A stretch of DNA of 64,000 nt, taken from contig NW_019775586.1 in assembly GCF_001039355.2 (NCBI RefSeq), positions 56,599 through 120,598 on the forward strand, written 5' to 3'. The translations under genes and the position numbers were made by a program. The DNA is from Lingula anatina. Lineage: Eukaryota > Brachiopoda > Lingulata > Lingulida > Lingulidae. Under the pieces are notes generated by a model. It was not told the DNA's origin. It saw only the letters and a program-made list of their open reading frames with translations, and made no database searches. This document shows, piece after piece, positions 25,701 through 36,208 of this stretch (within the stretch, counting starts at the first letter, position 1; every line of letters begins with the position of its first letter).

Positions 25701-28700
25701 CGCTCCCTATCGGTGGGACTGTTTTTATAGTAGGCGCGTTACGTTTGGTGTGCATTTGATTGATAGCCTAATAACAGTAATATCATAGCTGTCTAGTTAT
25801 CAGATTTTGTGCTCAACGACATATCCTAGATAGGGTTTAGATACTTGTCTATTGGTCAGATTGGTGAAACTGAGGTGTTATGGTTGGTCTAACAAAGAAT
25901 AGGCCCTATAGCAACGCCAAGTAACGGGTGAAGTAACTGTTTGTTGTAGGCCTATCTATCCCAAAAAGACATAAAACGGATTTGTAGTCCTATTTGTTGA
26001 CCTCCTCGTTGGACAGTTACGTTGCAACATATCTAATCCGTATGCCAGGCGTTGAAGTACAAACCACGAAACGTATTGTAGGCCTATACAATAACGTGTT
26101 AGAACAAAGTTTTAGAAGAACTTTTTATACAGTAGATCTGTTGGATCCTGGATGTTGAGGGAGGGGGGGGGGGCAAGGATGATTTTTTTTTCGAGCAAAA
26201 GGAGGCATAAATAAAGTAGTTGATGGTTACTGTTTCACTATAGTATGTAGGGCTGAGGAATGGAAAGATACTGTTTTTGCCTTTTTTGAGATGCTTCGAA
26301 GAAGGCAAAAGGACAGGAAAAGTTAGCAGTCTAATTTCGATTGGGCGTCTGCGCCCCCCCCCCTTCCCCCCTCCCCAAAAACCTGAACTAGTACCCCTGC
26401 TGGTCATCTGTCAGATTATCTGCTATACAGGGTACTCTGCTTGAACAAACGGCATATAGGCCTATATAACATGTGAGCCCGGCATTAAAGTTACGTAAAT
26501 TTGTTTAAGTTCTTCCTGCCATTGGGATTGAACAGCACTTCAAGGAATTTATCTATGAAACTTTACATTAGGCTTATTAGGCCATCGCTTAATATTTAAA
26601 AAGACATAGGGCCTACATGTAGCTTGTATTTTTACCCACAATACAAATGCTAATATTTCAGCAGCCTGTGCAAGTAATTTTACTCACTAGAAAACAGAAG
26701 AGTGTCCTTAAAGATGCATACAAAGTCGATTTTTTGTCACAAAAACCAACCAAATGCCAGCATATAGTTTCAAGTAGTATAACTAAGAGAATTATCAAAA
26801 GGCATTGTTTAATTTTACCCGAAAATGATGTTTGAACGGATTTTTCTGCTGGCATTCTAAGCTGTATGTCAATGGGGCAGGAAAGTAGGTCAAGAAAGTA
26901 GGTTAAATTTACAACCAAAAATTTAAAGAAAGGAGCAGTCTAAAGGTCTTTTATGGCTGATCGAGTGATCTATTCAGTTAATCCCTTGGCATGTCGAATT
27001 TATTTGAGCCATATAAGAATCTAGTTGAAGTGGTTTACATGTGTTACTGGGAATCCATGCTCCACCGATGCCCGGTTCGTATGTACCTTTAAGCTACTGG
27101 AAAGAAAGTTCAAATGTATAAAAAAATCCATAAACAAGGCTACTTCATTTGACAACTAGGCCTACTATTATTTATATATTTGCTGACTTAGTTCATGTTG
27201 TCACGCATAGCTCACCTTGGCGTACTTAGCCTTTCAGAGAGAAAATAGCAAGAGAAGAATATGCATACTGCTTTTCATTGAAAAAAAAATGCCGTTTTTC
27301 ATTGAAAAAAATGTGAACTGGCTCTTAAGAATAAAAAAAGGAAAAATCGTAAAATTGAAACGTCATATGCATATGTGCGGATTTCCATTCAGGGGAAAAA
27401 ATAATGTTCGAAAGTTCTATATGGTGCCAACATTATTTTGTTATTATACATCCACGTGGAGACAAGCTGTTTTTGTATTCCCGGCTTGTTTTATTCAACA
27501 CCTTGAAAGGAACAGCTGAATATTGATGTGGTGAGGGGTGGGATAATGAATTTGAAGGTCCACACATTTACTGCATCTTTTAATATCTCTTCATGTAAAG
27601 CGCATTGATTTTAAAGATTACCGTCTATGAGATTTGTTCGTTTATTAAAGGTGTATCTCAAGGACGTATTTTGGACGTAGGCCTACATGTGTATCGCAGT
27701 ACGGGTCGACGTATGATGCGTGAGGAGGAGTTTTTTAAAATATAGAATAACTATTTGTGAATGAGTGAATGAATGGATGAATAAATGTGTTTATTAATCA
27801 GAGCCTTTAAAAATAAGGTACAATCACCATAGACATACACAACATAAACATCTACCTACAGAGGCGGATCGAGGATTATTTGAAAGGGGGGTTCGGGGCC
27901 CGCTGAAGGGTCCCGAAAATATTTGGTATTTAAGAGGGCGAACGGTGCCATGTGGTACAGTTAAGAACTAACCTCTTAGCTTCTTGATCCCCAAAAAGAA
28001 AAAGAAAAGAAGAAAGAGAAACAGTATAGCGATTATAAAAGGAGGCAAAGCCCAACAATTTTCCAACGCTGAGAGCTACACATTGTACAGTAAAGTTATA
28101 ATCGCGGCCAATGTTTTATATTTGCCAAGCGAGAGGAAGTATACCTTTTTAAGTCTTGTACACCCTAAAGCAATATCCCAGCTGGCTCTGCACGTGCAGA
28201 TGTTTTACAGTGGCTTTTCTTGTTCATGTTGCTTCTAGATAGTGACAGCACCTTTAGCGTCTTAAAGGAGCATCCCTATTAAACTACGATAAAACTTGTA
28301 GTAAATAAATGGTTCTGATATTTGTATCTGGGAGAGTTTATTGAAAATTATAACAGAAAAAATTAGTTGTGACGTACGCAAACTTTTAGCAGGAAAGCTA
28401 CTTTGTGTTTAGGAACTGGTGTAGCAGCTAATCCGAAGTGTTTCTATTTAAATCAAAAGCAGATCTATTTGTTTTCCTTTTTCCGTTTGGCCTCACTTCA
28501 CGTGGTTGTTGTTTTACCGGTATGCTACGAGCCTTGACACGCGTTGTTTTTCCTTCATGGCACTAGCATTTCATTCATAGATAAGAATGATTTTCAGAAA
28601 AAAAACTGGCCTTTTCGCAGCTGTAGAAAAAAATTCAATTTGCATTTTTTTTTTTTTTTTTTTTTGGCACAATGTGTAGTTTTCGGGATTTTTTTTATGC

Positions 28701-29042
28701 AACGTTAGGTTCCGAAAAGGATGTGACGGTCACGAAATGTTCAAAAATGAACGAGTTGTTTTAAAGAGCCGACAATAAACAAATAATTATTATTATTTCT
28801 GAAGTAACAACTTCAATGAATTGCTAAGATACTAAAGTAATAGTGTAGCCAGATGAAACATTATACAATAGACCCAGAAGTCCTACAGCACACTTCTAAC
28901 AGCTGCAATTTGTGACTTCGTATTAAAGTAATACATGTGTGCCAAGAACAAATTGCCCTCTGTCATACTTACCCTGGGCTTGAACTTTCAGCTCCAGTGA
29001 TGTAACGGTAAGAACAAGGCAGATCCATATGAGATTCTCCAT
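20481..29042 (-). CDS. secreted Cu/Zn superoxide dismutase with N-terminal WAP domain
   Basis: Six exons join in phase: 28973-29042, 22451-22606, 22127-22263, 21382-21551, 20913-21030, 20481-20615, giving 261 residues. Residues 1-23 ([19 protein letters not shown]...) are a signal peptide. Residues about 30-72 are a WAP-type domain: KPGEC, then [14 protein letters not shown], then YICRPPKF. The SOD domain fills about residues 90-261. [19 protein letters not shown] and RHIGDWGN supply the copper and zinc ligands and the bridging histidine. [14 protein letters not shown] gives the last copper histidine and GPRLGCC the catalytic arginine and intramolecular cysteine, so it should be active, converting superoxide to peroxide outside the cell. 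The WAP part has six cysteines instead of eight. The weakest link is the 6.4-kb intron joining signal exon to WAP exon: phases agree (1 and 1), but an unseen exon between cannot be excluded. Confidence 0.88.
20690..20784. repeat. compound (TG)n-(GA)n microsatellite in a SOD intron
   Basis: About 20 TG units followed by about 24 GA units with a few interruptions, between SOD exons 4 and 5. The open frames that cover it on both strands are repeat artefacts. Confidence 0.95.
22451..22606 (-). CDS. WAP-domain exon of the SOD gene
   Basis: This exon encodes the whole four-disulfide-core-like module and is symmetrical (phase 1 at both ends), a classic shuffled-domain exon. The core C-x2-D-x2-C-x5-C-C ([14 protein letters not shown]) is canonical. 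Aligned to elafin, cysteines 1, 3, 4, 5, 6 and 8 are present. Cysteine 2 and cysteine 7 are absent; those two are disulfide partners in elafin, so one whole bridge has been lost rather than one odd cysteine. Confidence 0.85.
22674..22712. repeat. (CT)n microsatellite
   Basis: About 19 CT units with one interruption, just 5' (on the minus strand) of the WAP exon, within the first SOD intron. Confidence 0.95.
27863..27970 (+). repeat. interspersed repeat, copy B
   Basis: GAGGCGGATCGAGGATTATT, GGCCCGCTGAAGGGTCCCGA, ATATTTGGTATTTAAGAGGG and CGAACGGTGCCATGTGGTAC match copy A at 19057-19210 word for word with scattered substitutions. It lies in the first SOD intron. Confidence 0.65.
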
Positions 29043-29109
29043 TTCACATCAATTCTGTCCAGACGCATTAAACCGATGCCAGATTCTGATAGTGCCAACA
29101 GTGCTGAAG

Positions 29110-29190
29110 CACGTGACTTGAACTCGGGGCAACGCACACGCGTGACTTGAACTCAGAGTTAAGAACACGCGTGACTTGAACTCAAAGCTA
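29110..29190. promoter_or_regulatory. three 29-bp tandem repeats just upstream of the SOD gene
   Basis: GTGACTTGAACTC occurs at 29113, 29142 and 29171, an exact 29-base period. The repeats are preceded by CAC, CACGC and CACGC respectively, so the first holds the E-box CACGTG and the other two hold ACACGCGTGAC. The array sits 70-150 bases 5' of the SOD start codon, where a core promoter or 5' UTR would be. ACGTG and GCGTG are the cores of HIF and AhR/ARNT-type bHLH-PAS sites, also bound by other bHLH factors. A regulatory role is inference from position and repetition. Confidence 0.5.
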
Positions 29191-30705
29191 TGAATTGTCA
29201 AGAAGAAATCTACATGCTCCTGGTATTAGTATCAGCGGTTGACTCTGCTACACCAGTAAGGCCTGCATACTGTCAGGAACCACAGTATAGAAGAAAGTGT
29301 AATTATTACTTTTAAAACTTACGTAAATGTCAGACTGTCAGAAAATATCTCTGAATCCGTCCCTGTCATGATGTATTAACTCAATCGGAGGAAGCCATTG
29401 TTTCATAAAATTCATACATAGGAAGCCATGTTGTATAGTATCTCCAGATAATACTTCACACCTTGCAGTTCAAATTTTAATGTCCTTTGTTTCGAAGCCA
29501 GTAATCTGTTGGAGCTTGATTACAGGGAGTTATTAACGGTCCTCTCCATGAGGGGGTGGACTTGTGTATGAAATAACCAATCAGTTTTTAAGTTATGTGA
29601 TGGACAGTTTAGTAGATAAAGTTTAGTATAAAAAAATCCGTACACTTAAATCTAGAGAGGGATGAATATGCAGGAAGAAGAGTAATATGAGATGTGAGAC
29701 TGGATAGGAGAGAGCAATATGTAGAAAGAGGAAGAGAGAGAGATTATACTTGTATCATGTAACTTTTAGTGTAGCAAAGTATATTTTGTTGAAGTTACAG
29801 CATGGAGTCGTTTCATTCTTTTCCGTGTGCAGAATTTAAGGCAAGGAACCTGGGAATCTCTGTAGCAGTATATATTGGAGATAGCGTTATCCAAAGATGT
29901 GAACCCATTGAGCTCAACCCCTAGGGTTTTATCATTATAGGGTAAATTTATGTAACGTGGGGCCCCGGGATGGTCTTAAGGTGGGTCCCCACAATGCAGT
30001 GGAAGCGTTTGTTGGTTAGGCTTATAAATCAAATCGGATCGCCCTTAATTTTTTATCTCCCATAGTCCTCATCTCCCATGTATGTTTGTTCATTTCATCT
30101 CTGTATTTATTTATTTATTATCTTTTGATTTATTTTGCTGACAATACTACTGAAAAACACTTACAACACAAACATGTAAACTCAGGCCTGCTTTTTACAA
30201 AACGTATCAAAAGCATAAACTCACCGAATTTTCAGGCTTTTAAGCTTTTGGATTTAGGAACCTATGCTTATACTGAGAAACATGAAAGCGATGTAATATG
30301 AATTTTTTAATTGATTTAAAAAAGATTAAAACTGATTCTTGAACAACTGCATCTAACACGCAGCTCTTCTTATTTTCCGTGTCATATACTACTTTTGTGG
30401 TCGTGATAGATTTTCATACAAGTATTATCTATTACTGCTGTCGGTGTTTTTTTTTTAAATACCGAGTTGCTACATTAACACACAATACCTATGGGACATG
30501 TCGTTGCAATGGCGGTTAAATAAATGACGAGGTGAATGCGTTTTAATATACAGGCACTGTGTGTGTCTTTATACGTATTTTGATCGATGTGTCTGTCCGT
30601 ACCGTCGTCGGTGCCCTCTGTTATTAACCTTAAAACTACCAAAACATATTTGTGCTTTATTTTAGATTCTAAAAAATTGGCATGCTTCATTTGTCTTGCA
30701 AAGTT

Positions 30706-30738
<33 letters not shown>

Positions 30739-31108
30739 GTTTATGCCAAAGGTCGCCTAATTGCTAAACTGCATTTTTATTTTACTTCAAAAATTGCTAT
30801 GTGCCTTTGTTTTGTAAGAGGCAAGCCCTTTCGAAAATTAGCATGACCGGATTATTTTTTCAAAAAGTTATTGGTTTTTTTCATATAATTTGGTGACGTC
30901 CTCTTCGTTTGAATGCCAAACCTTATTTCATTTTGAGCTAAAATTTGCTGAGTAGCTTTGTATGGCATTCGGCTTATTTTTAAGCTTTTGTTTACTGAAA
31001 TGTACCTGTTTGTGTTAAATGGAGCAATGGGAATAATTTTTTTTGTTAAGTATCTGTAATTTGCGAGCTATCTGTCTAGATTACTTTGTTACGAGTAGTT
31101 AAAGAAAT

Positions 31109-31143
<35 letters not shown>

Positions 31144-31937
31144 NNNNNNNNNNNNNNNNNNNNNNNNNNNNNNNNNNNNNNNNNNNNNNNNNNNNNNNNN
31201 NNNNNNNNNNNNNNNNNNNNNNNNNNNNNNNNNNNNNNNNNNNNNNNNNNNNNNNNNNNNNNNNNNNNNNNNNNNNNNNNNNNNNNNNNNNNNNNNNNNN
31301 NNNNNNNNNNNNNNNNNNNNNNNNNNNNNNNNNNNNNNNNNNNNNNNNNNNNNNNNNNNNNNNNNNNNNNNNNNNNNNNNNNNNNNNNNNNNNNNNNNNN
31401 NNNNNNNNNNNNNNNNNNNNNNNNNNNNNNNNNNNNNNNNNNNNNNNNNNNNNNNNNNNNNNNNNNNNNNNNNNNNNNNNNNNNNNNNNNNNNNNNNNNN
31501 NNNNNNNNNNNNNNNNNNNNNNNNNNNNNNNNNNNNNNNNNNNNNGTTGTTGAGGACGTTCCCTTTTTCTTTGTTATCCTGTCGAAATTTTTAGTTCGAG
31601 GATAGGAAAGACATAAATCTAGGCGCTTTTATCTTGAAATGAATATTTGGATCTCTAAGCGACATTTGTAAGTTGTCCAAACAACAATTTAAAATTGAAA
31701 TATTTTCATTTTTTGTCCTTATATCTTGTTTTCAAATCAGTTTTGTGCTATTCACCAAAGCAACTCCACTCCTGTGCAGGCATAATCTCTGCTTCTGATT
31801 AACAAAATTATTACCCAAAGCAGATGTTCCCAAATCCAGTCACAAACTATCACCGTTCACGCGTAAATATGCGAAACTTTAAATGTAACCCGCGCGTATT
31901 TGGTTTATTTGCTTTCTACTTTCTGGAGAACATCGCC
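29191..31937. other. intergenic between SOD 5' end and first C1q gene
   Basis: Divergent promoters should lie here, SOD reading left and C1q reading right. It holds poly-T runs at 30708-30736 and 31109-31143, the assembly gap, and from about 31636 the start of the duplicated C1q unit. No coding exon recognised. Confidence 0.6.
31144..31545. other. assembly gap (402 N)
   Basis: Undetermined bases, directly after a poly-T run of about 35, probably where sequencing or assembly stalled. It ends about 90 bases before the first recognisable base of the duplicated C1q unit, so further C1q-related sequence could be hidden or collapsed here. Confidence 0.99.
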
Positions 31938-32223
31938 ATGAAGATGTTTGCGGTGCTTTGTCTGTTAGTCTTTCTCTTTGGTGAAACAGTATCAAAAACA
32001 GGTTGGTAAATTTTTCATAATGCGAGTCTTGGTGAATCAGAAGTACTTCATAGGCTTCATGTATTTGCAGTTTATTGCTGGTAGGTTCATAACCTATCGG
32101 GATATACATTTTTTAAATTTCTTTTTAAATGTTTTCGGTGCTGTATCAAAATGTTCAATTTACGCTTGCAGTAAAAAAAATAATAATAATTAAATGAAAT
32201 AAATAAAGATAAATAAAAGTCGA

Positions 32224-32271
<48 letters not shown>

Positions 32272-32813
32272 AGCTTACAATATAAGTATTCACCATTAAA
32301 AAAAGTGCTGATGCTCTGTTAATTTTGGAATCGGAATCCTACAGCACTAACGATACCCTCTTTGGATGCAATTCGAATTTTTTTCTTTTTGTTTTTATGA
32401 TTGCAGGAAATGTAGACAGTGGCGTCGCCTTTTCCGTGGCTAAAAGCGAAACCTTCCGTTCACATGATGGTGGACCCATGATGTACAACAGAGTAATTCT
32501 AAACATTGGCGGCGGATTTGACGCATCCACCGGAAAGTTTGTTGCCCCTGTAAGCGGCTTGTGTCACTTCGACTTTCACTTCTTGACAATGAGCGGCAAC
32601 CACGGGTGGCAGGTACTTGACCACAATGACGAGTACGTCATCTCGGCCTATACCGGTTATGGTTGGACCACTGGCAGCAATAGTGTTAACTTACGGCTAG
32701 AGAGAGATGACAGAGTTTCTATCTCTTATAAAGTGATTCAGAATCACCAAGCAGGATTCTATGGGAGTGTAAGCGATATGTACGCCTCCTTCAGCGGCTT
32801 TTTGATTAACTAA
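31938..32813 (+). CDS. secreted C1q-domain protein, copy A
   Basis: Two exons, 31938-32001 and 32407-32813, give 156 residues. The start chosen is the Met that opens a signal peptide (MKMFAVLCLLVFLFGETVS); an in-frame ATG 38 codons upstream would bury that signal. The rest is one globular C1q domain with no collagen stretch: GVAFSVAKSE opens it, then GGGFDASTGKFVAPVSGL (the F-x-A-P-x-x-G-x-Y/C-x-F core), SVNLRLERDDRVSI, and YASFSGFLIN-stop. C1q-only secreted proteins act as lectin-like immune recognition or shell/matrix proteins in invertebrates. Compared with copy B it has Cys where B and the family have Tyr (GLCHFDF versus GLYHFDF), giving an unpaired cysteine. The intron holds an (AAT)n array. 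AATAAA follows at 33035. Confidence 0.92.
32228..32271. repeat. (TAA)n microsatellite in C1q copy A intron
   Basis: About 14 TAA units. The paralogous intron has the same array at 34018-34055 with fewer units, so the array predates the duplication. Confidence 0.95.
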
Positions 32814-33034
32814 AACGTGGCGTTCACATTAATAGGACATGGGTTGTGAGATTGTAGAGAAGTAGTTTCAAACCGCCCGCAGAAAACACCGGAATATCCT
32901 GAAGTTAAAAATATGAGCCAAAGAATTGTGAAATCACGGTTTTAGCCCTTTCTCAGTGACTTAAAAATGTGGCAGTTGTGTGTTCCAATGTGACAGTTAT
33001 TGGCTTTAGGCCTACTCAGTTTACTGAATGCCGG

Positions 33035-33040
33035 AATAAA
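33035..33040 (+). terminator. AATAAA polyadenylation signal, C1q copy A
   Basis: AATAAA in GCCGGAATAAAAAG about 220 bases after the stop codon. The paralogue carries the same signal in the same context. Confidence 0.65.
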
Positions 33041-33729
33041 AAGACAAATACTAGTTTGTAACAATGTTTTCCAATAGGTTGTAATTATAAGGTTTAGCAA
33101 TATATCCCATTTATAATTAAAATATTCAAAGAAATACTGGACTTCGCTATTTTTCACAACATACTTTTTTCTATGTTAACATGTATTGAACGAACAGTGT
33201 AAGAAAGCCTGGAATTGATATTTTTATGAACTTAAACAACTTCAAAAATAACCGTTTGATCACGAAGCTTTAAATGACATTTATAATGATTTTTTTCAAT
33301 GCAAACCTCTTTCAGCTTCTGAATCAGTCTTTATTGTCATAGACAATTATTTCTCCAGTTTTCTGATTTCATACAAATTTTAACAAGCAACATTCAACAA
33401 CACAACCTGTATGCTAACTCTTTTCTTGAAATAAATATTTGGATCTCGAAGCGACATTTGTAAGTTGTCCAAACAACATTTTAAAATTGAAATATGTTCA
33501 TTTTACGTCCTTATATTTTGTTTTCAAATGAGTTTTGTGCTATTCACCAAAGCAACTCCAATCCTGTGCAGGCATAATCTCTGCTTCTTATAAACAAAAT
33601 CATTACCCAAAGCAGATGTTCCCAAATCCAGTCACGAACTATCACCGTTCACGCGTAAATATGCGAAACTTTAAATGGAACCCGCATGTTTTTGGTTTAT
33701 TTGCTTTCTACTTTCTGGAGAACATCACC

Positions 33730-34014
33730 ATGAAGATGTTTGCGGTGCTTTGTCTGTTAGTCTTTCTCTTTGGTGAAACAGTATCAAAAACAGGTTGGTA
33801 AATTTTTCATAATGCGAGTCTTGGTGAATCAGAAGTACTTCATAGGCTTCATGTATTTGCAGTTTATTGCTGATAGGTTCATAACCTATCGGGATATACA
33901 TTTTTTAAATTTCTTTTTAAATGTTTTCGGTGCTGTATCAAAATGTTCAATTTACGCTTGCAGTAAAAAAATAATAATAATTAAATGAAATAAATAAAGA
34001 TAAATAAAAATCGA

Positions 34015-34056
<42 letters not shown>

Positions 34057-34597
34057 AGCTTACAATATAAGTATTCACCATTAAAAAAGTGCTGATGCTC
34101 TGTTAATTTTGGAATCGGAATCCTACAGCACTTACAATACCCTCTTTGGATGCAATTCGAATTTTTTTCTTTTTGTTTTTATGATTGCAGGAAATGTAGA
34201 CAGTGGCGTCGCCTTTTCCGTGGCTAAAAGCGAAACCTTCCGTTCACATGATGGTGGACCCATGATGTACGACAAAGTAATTCTAAACATTGGCAGCGGA
34301 TTTGACGCATCCACCGGAAAGTTTGTTGCCCCTGTAAGCGGCTTGTATCACTTCGACTTTCACTTCTTGACAATGAGCGGCAACCACGGGTGGCAGGTAC
34401 TTGACCACAATGACGAGTACGTCATCTCAGCCTATACCGATTATGGTTGGACCACTGGTAGCAACAGTGTGAACTTACGGCTAGAGAGAGATGACAGAGT
34501 TTCTATCTCTTATAAAGTGGTTCAAAATCACCAAGCAGGATTCTTTGGGAGTGTAAGCGATATGTACGCATCCTTCAGCGGCTTTTTGATTAACTAA
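33730..34597 (+). CDS. secreted C1q-domain protein, copy B
   Basis: Two exons, 33730-33793 and 34191-34597, give 156 residues, with identical exon lengths and splice phase (1) to copy A. The mature chain differs from copy A at only about six sites: MYDKV for MYNRV (two), NIGSG for NIGGG, GLYHF for GLCHF, AYTDY for AYTGY, KVVQN for KVIQN, GFFGS for GFYGS. The signal peptides are identical. Tyr at the core position makes B the more canonical C1q fold. Both copies lie in the same orientation about 1.79 kb apart, so this is a recent tandem duplication, and both frames are intact. Confidence 0.92.
34018..34055. repeat. (TAA)n microsatellite in C1q copy B intron
   Basis: About 12 TAA units, the counterpart of the array at 32228-32271. 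Confidence 0.95.
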
Positions 34598-34838
34598 AAC
34601 TTGGCGTTCGCATTGGACATGGTATTTTCCATTGGGTTGTACAATTGGAGGAAAGTTGTTTCAAACCTCCCTTCAAACCACACAAAGAAAATATAGGCAT
34701 ACCCTGCAGCCAAATATATGAACCAAAGAATTGAGAAAATACGGTTGAGACCTCTCTCAGTGACTTCAAAATATGGCAGTCGTATTTTCTAATGTAGCAG
34801 TTATTGGCTGTAGGCTTACACATTTTACTGAATGCCGG

Positions 34839-34844
34839 AATAAA
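34839..34844 (+). terminator. AATAAA polyadenylation signal, C1q copy B
   Basis: AATAAA in GCCGGAATAAAAAA, about 240 bases after the stop, paralogous to the copy A signal. Confidence 0.65.
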
Positions 34845-36208
34845 AAACAAACACTTGTTTGTAACAATATTTTCTTTTTTCCAACAGTTTGTAATTATTA
34901 AGTTCAGCAATATATCCCATTTATGATTAAATTATTCAAAGAAATACTGGACTTCATTATTTTCCACAAAATACTTTTTTTTCTATGTTAACATGTATTG
35001 AATGAACAGTATAAGAAAGCCTAGAAATTGATATTTTTATGTACTTAACTTAAAAAATAACCGCTTTAAATGACATGTGTTACAATTTTTTTAATGCAAA
35101 CCTCCTTCAGCTTCTGAATCAGTCTTTATTGTCAAAGAGTTATTTCTCCAGTTTTCTGATTTCATACAGATTATAACAAGCAACATTCAACAAAACTACC
35201 ATTATGCTAACTCGTAAGACCTGCATAGCAATGGCGCCTTTTGAAGGCTTTACCAGAATATGGAAAATACACACTATATTATTTGAATTCATGAGAGATA
35301 TCAGGTTTGAATTACTGAGAAATGATTTTAAAATGAAAGTGATGGATAATAATTTGATTTACCAATGCATCTTCTAAAGTCTCTAAAAAACCTTGACACG
35401 TAATGCATTACACAGATCACAGTAAATAAACTCAACATTCGAACAAAAGCTTTAATTTTTTGTATGCATATGTTGTACTTGAACTACATTTTTTTAACAT
35501 CTAGTTTGGAACCAAAGTCAGAAAAAAATCACCCTACATTTGGCCATCTTCCCTCTTCAACAATGTTTAATATAGACATTATAAATTTAATAAAAATTAA
35601 GTTTTAAAAACTTTTTGGTATGGAATGTAAGATGAAAAAAACAGATTACTTGATACATGGGACATGTAAAAAAGGGCAATTTGTCTTTGTTTGCTACACA
35701 AAGGCAATTCTTGTGATACTTGTACAAAATGTTAACATGACAATGGTAGACTTATCTTTCTATATTAAATAGCTACAGACATAGAAAATGAAAAGGTAGT
35801 AACCGTTTCATTAATAGACATCTTATGCAAAATGTTTAATTTATTATTGTTACATAATGAAAGTAACCAAAAAGAGATAATTGCTGCCAATGATTTGTCA
35901 TTTTAATCTTAATGCAGCTGTCATTTGCCAAAACTTATTACTGTCATAAAGCTACAGGGATTTTTAATATACTTGAACCAAACTAGCACAAAATTCATCT
36001 TGTGCCAATTACCATATTGACATCAATCAAAATTCAAACAAAACTCTCTTATTGGTAAGCATCTTATTGGCAAAATATGTCTTTTTTTTAATTGTCAATC
36101 AGTACAGTTAATTTTTTTAGCAAATATCCAGTGGGACCTTTAACATTATAGCTTGCATCAAGCTCCATATTGTTGAGATACTCTCTTCAAACCATTTTTC
36201 TCCTTTTA
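34845..36208. other. intergenic, convergent 3' ends of C1q copy B and the GH27 gene
   Basis: The 3' tail of the duplicated unit to about 35213, then AT-rich DNA that is probably 3' UTR and downstream sequence of the minus-strand GH27 gene. No coding exon seen. Confidence 0.6.

Larger units (their letters stand above)
22607..28972 (-). other. 6.4-kb first intron of the SOD gene
   Basis: Separates the signal-peptide exon from the WAP exon. It contains the repeat copy at 27863-27970, homopolymer runs (T at 28646-28665, G and C runs near 26160 and 26354), and a zone at about 25880-26600 dense in TAGGCCTA words. I found no exon with matching phase-1 ends and convincing coding content. The open frames at 23336-23740 and 23838-24092 look random. 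Confidence 0.55.
31636..35213 (+). repeat. tandem duplication of a ~1.78-kb C1q gene unit
   Basis: Unit 1 runs about 31636-33415 and unit 2 about 33428-35213. Both begin ATATTTGGATCTC, then AAGCGACATTTGTAAGTTGT, and both end near CAACATTCAACA...ATGCTAACTC. The copies share promoter, exons, intron, microsatellite and polyadenylation site, with differences mostly in the 3' flank (for example 32814-32900 versus 34598-34700). Confidence 0.85.

Noticed and set aside
31086-31553. 155-codon frame through the N run
   Set aside because: It consists of poly-Phe from a T run plus undetermined bases.
31824-31937. Upstream in-frame ATG for C1q copy A (and 33535 or 33616 for copy B)
   Set aside because: Starting there would put 38 or more polar residues before the signal peptide. 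The Met directly opening the hydrophobic signal is the better start in both copies.
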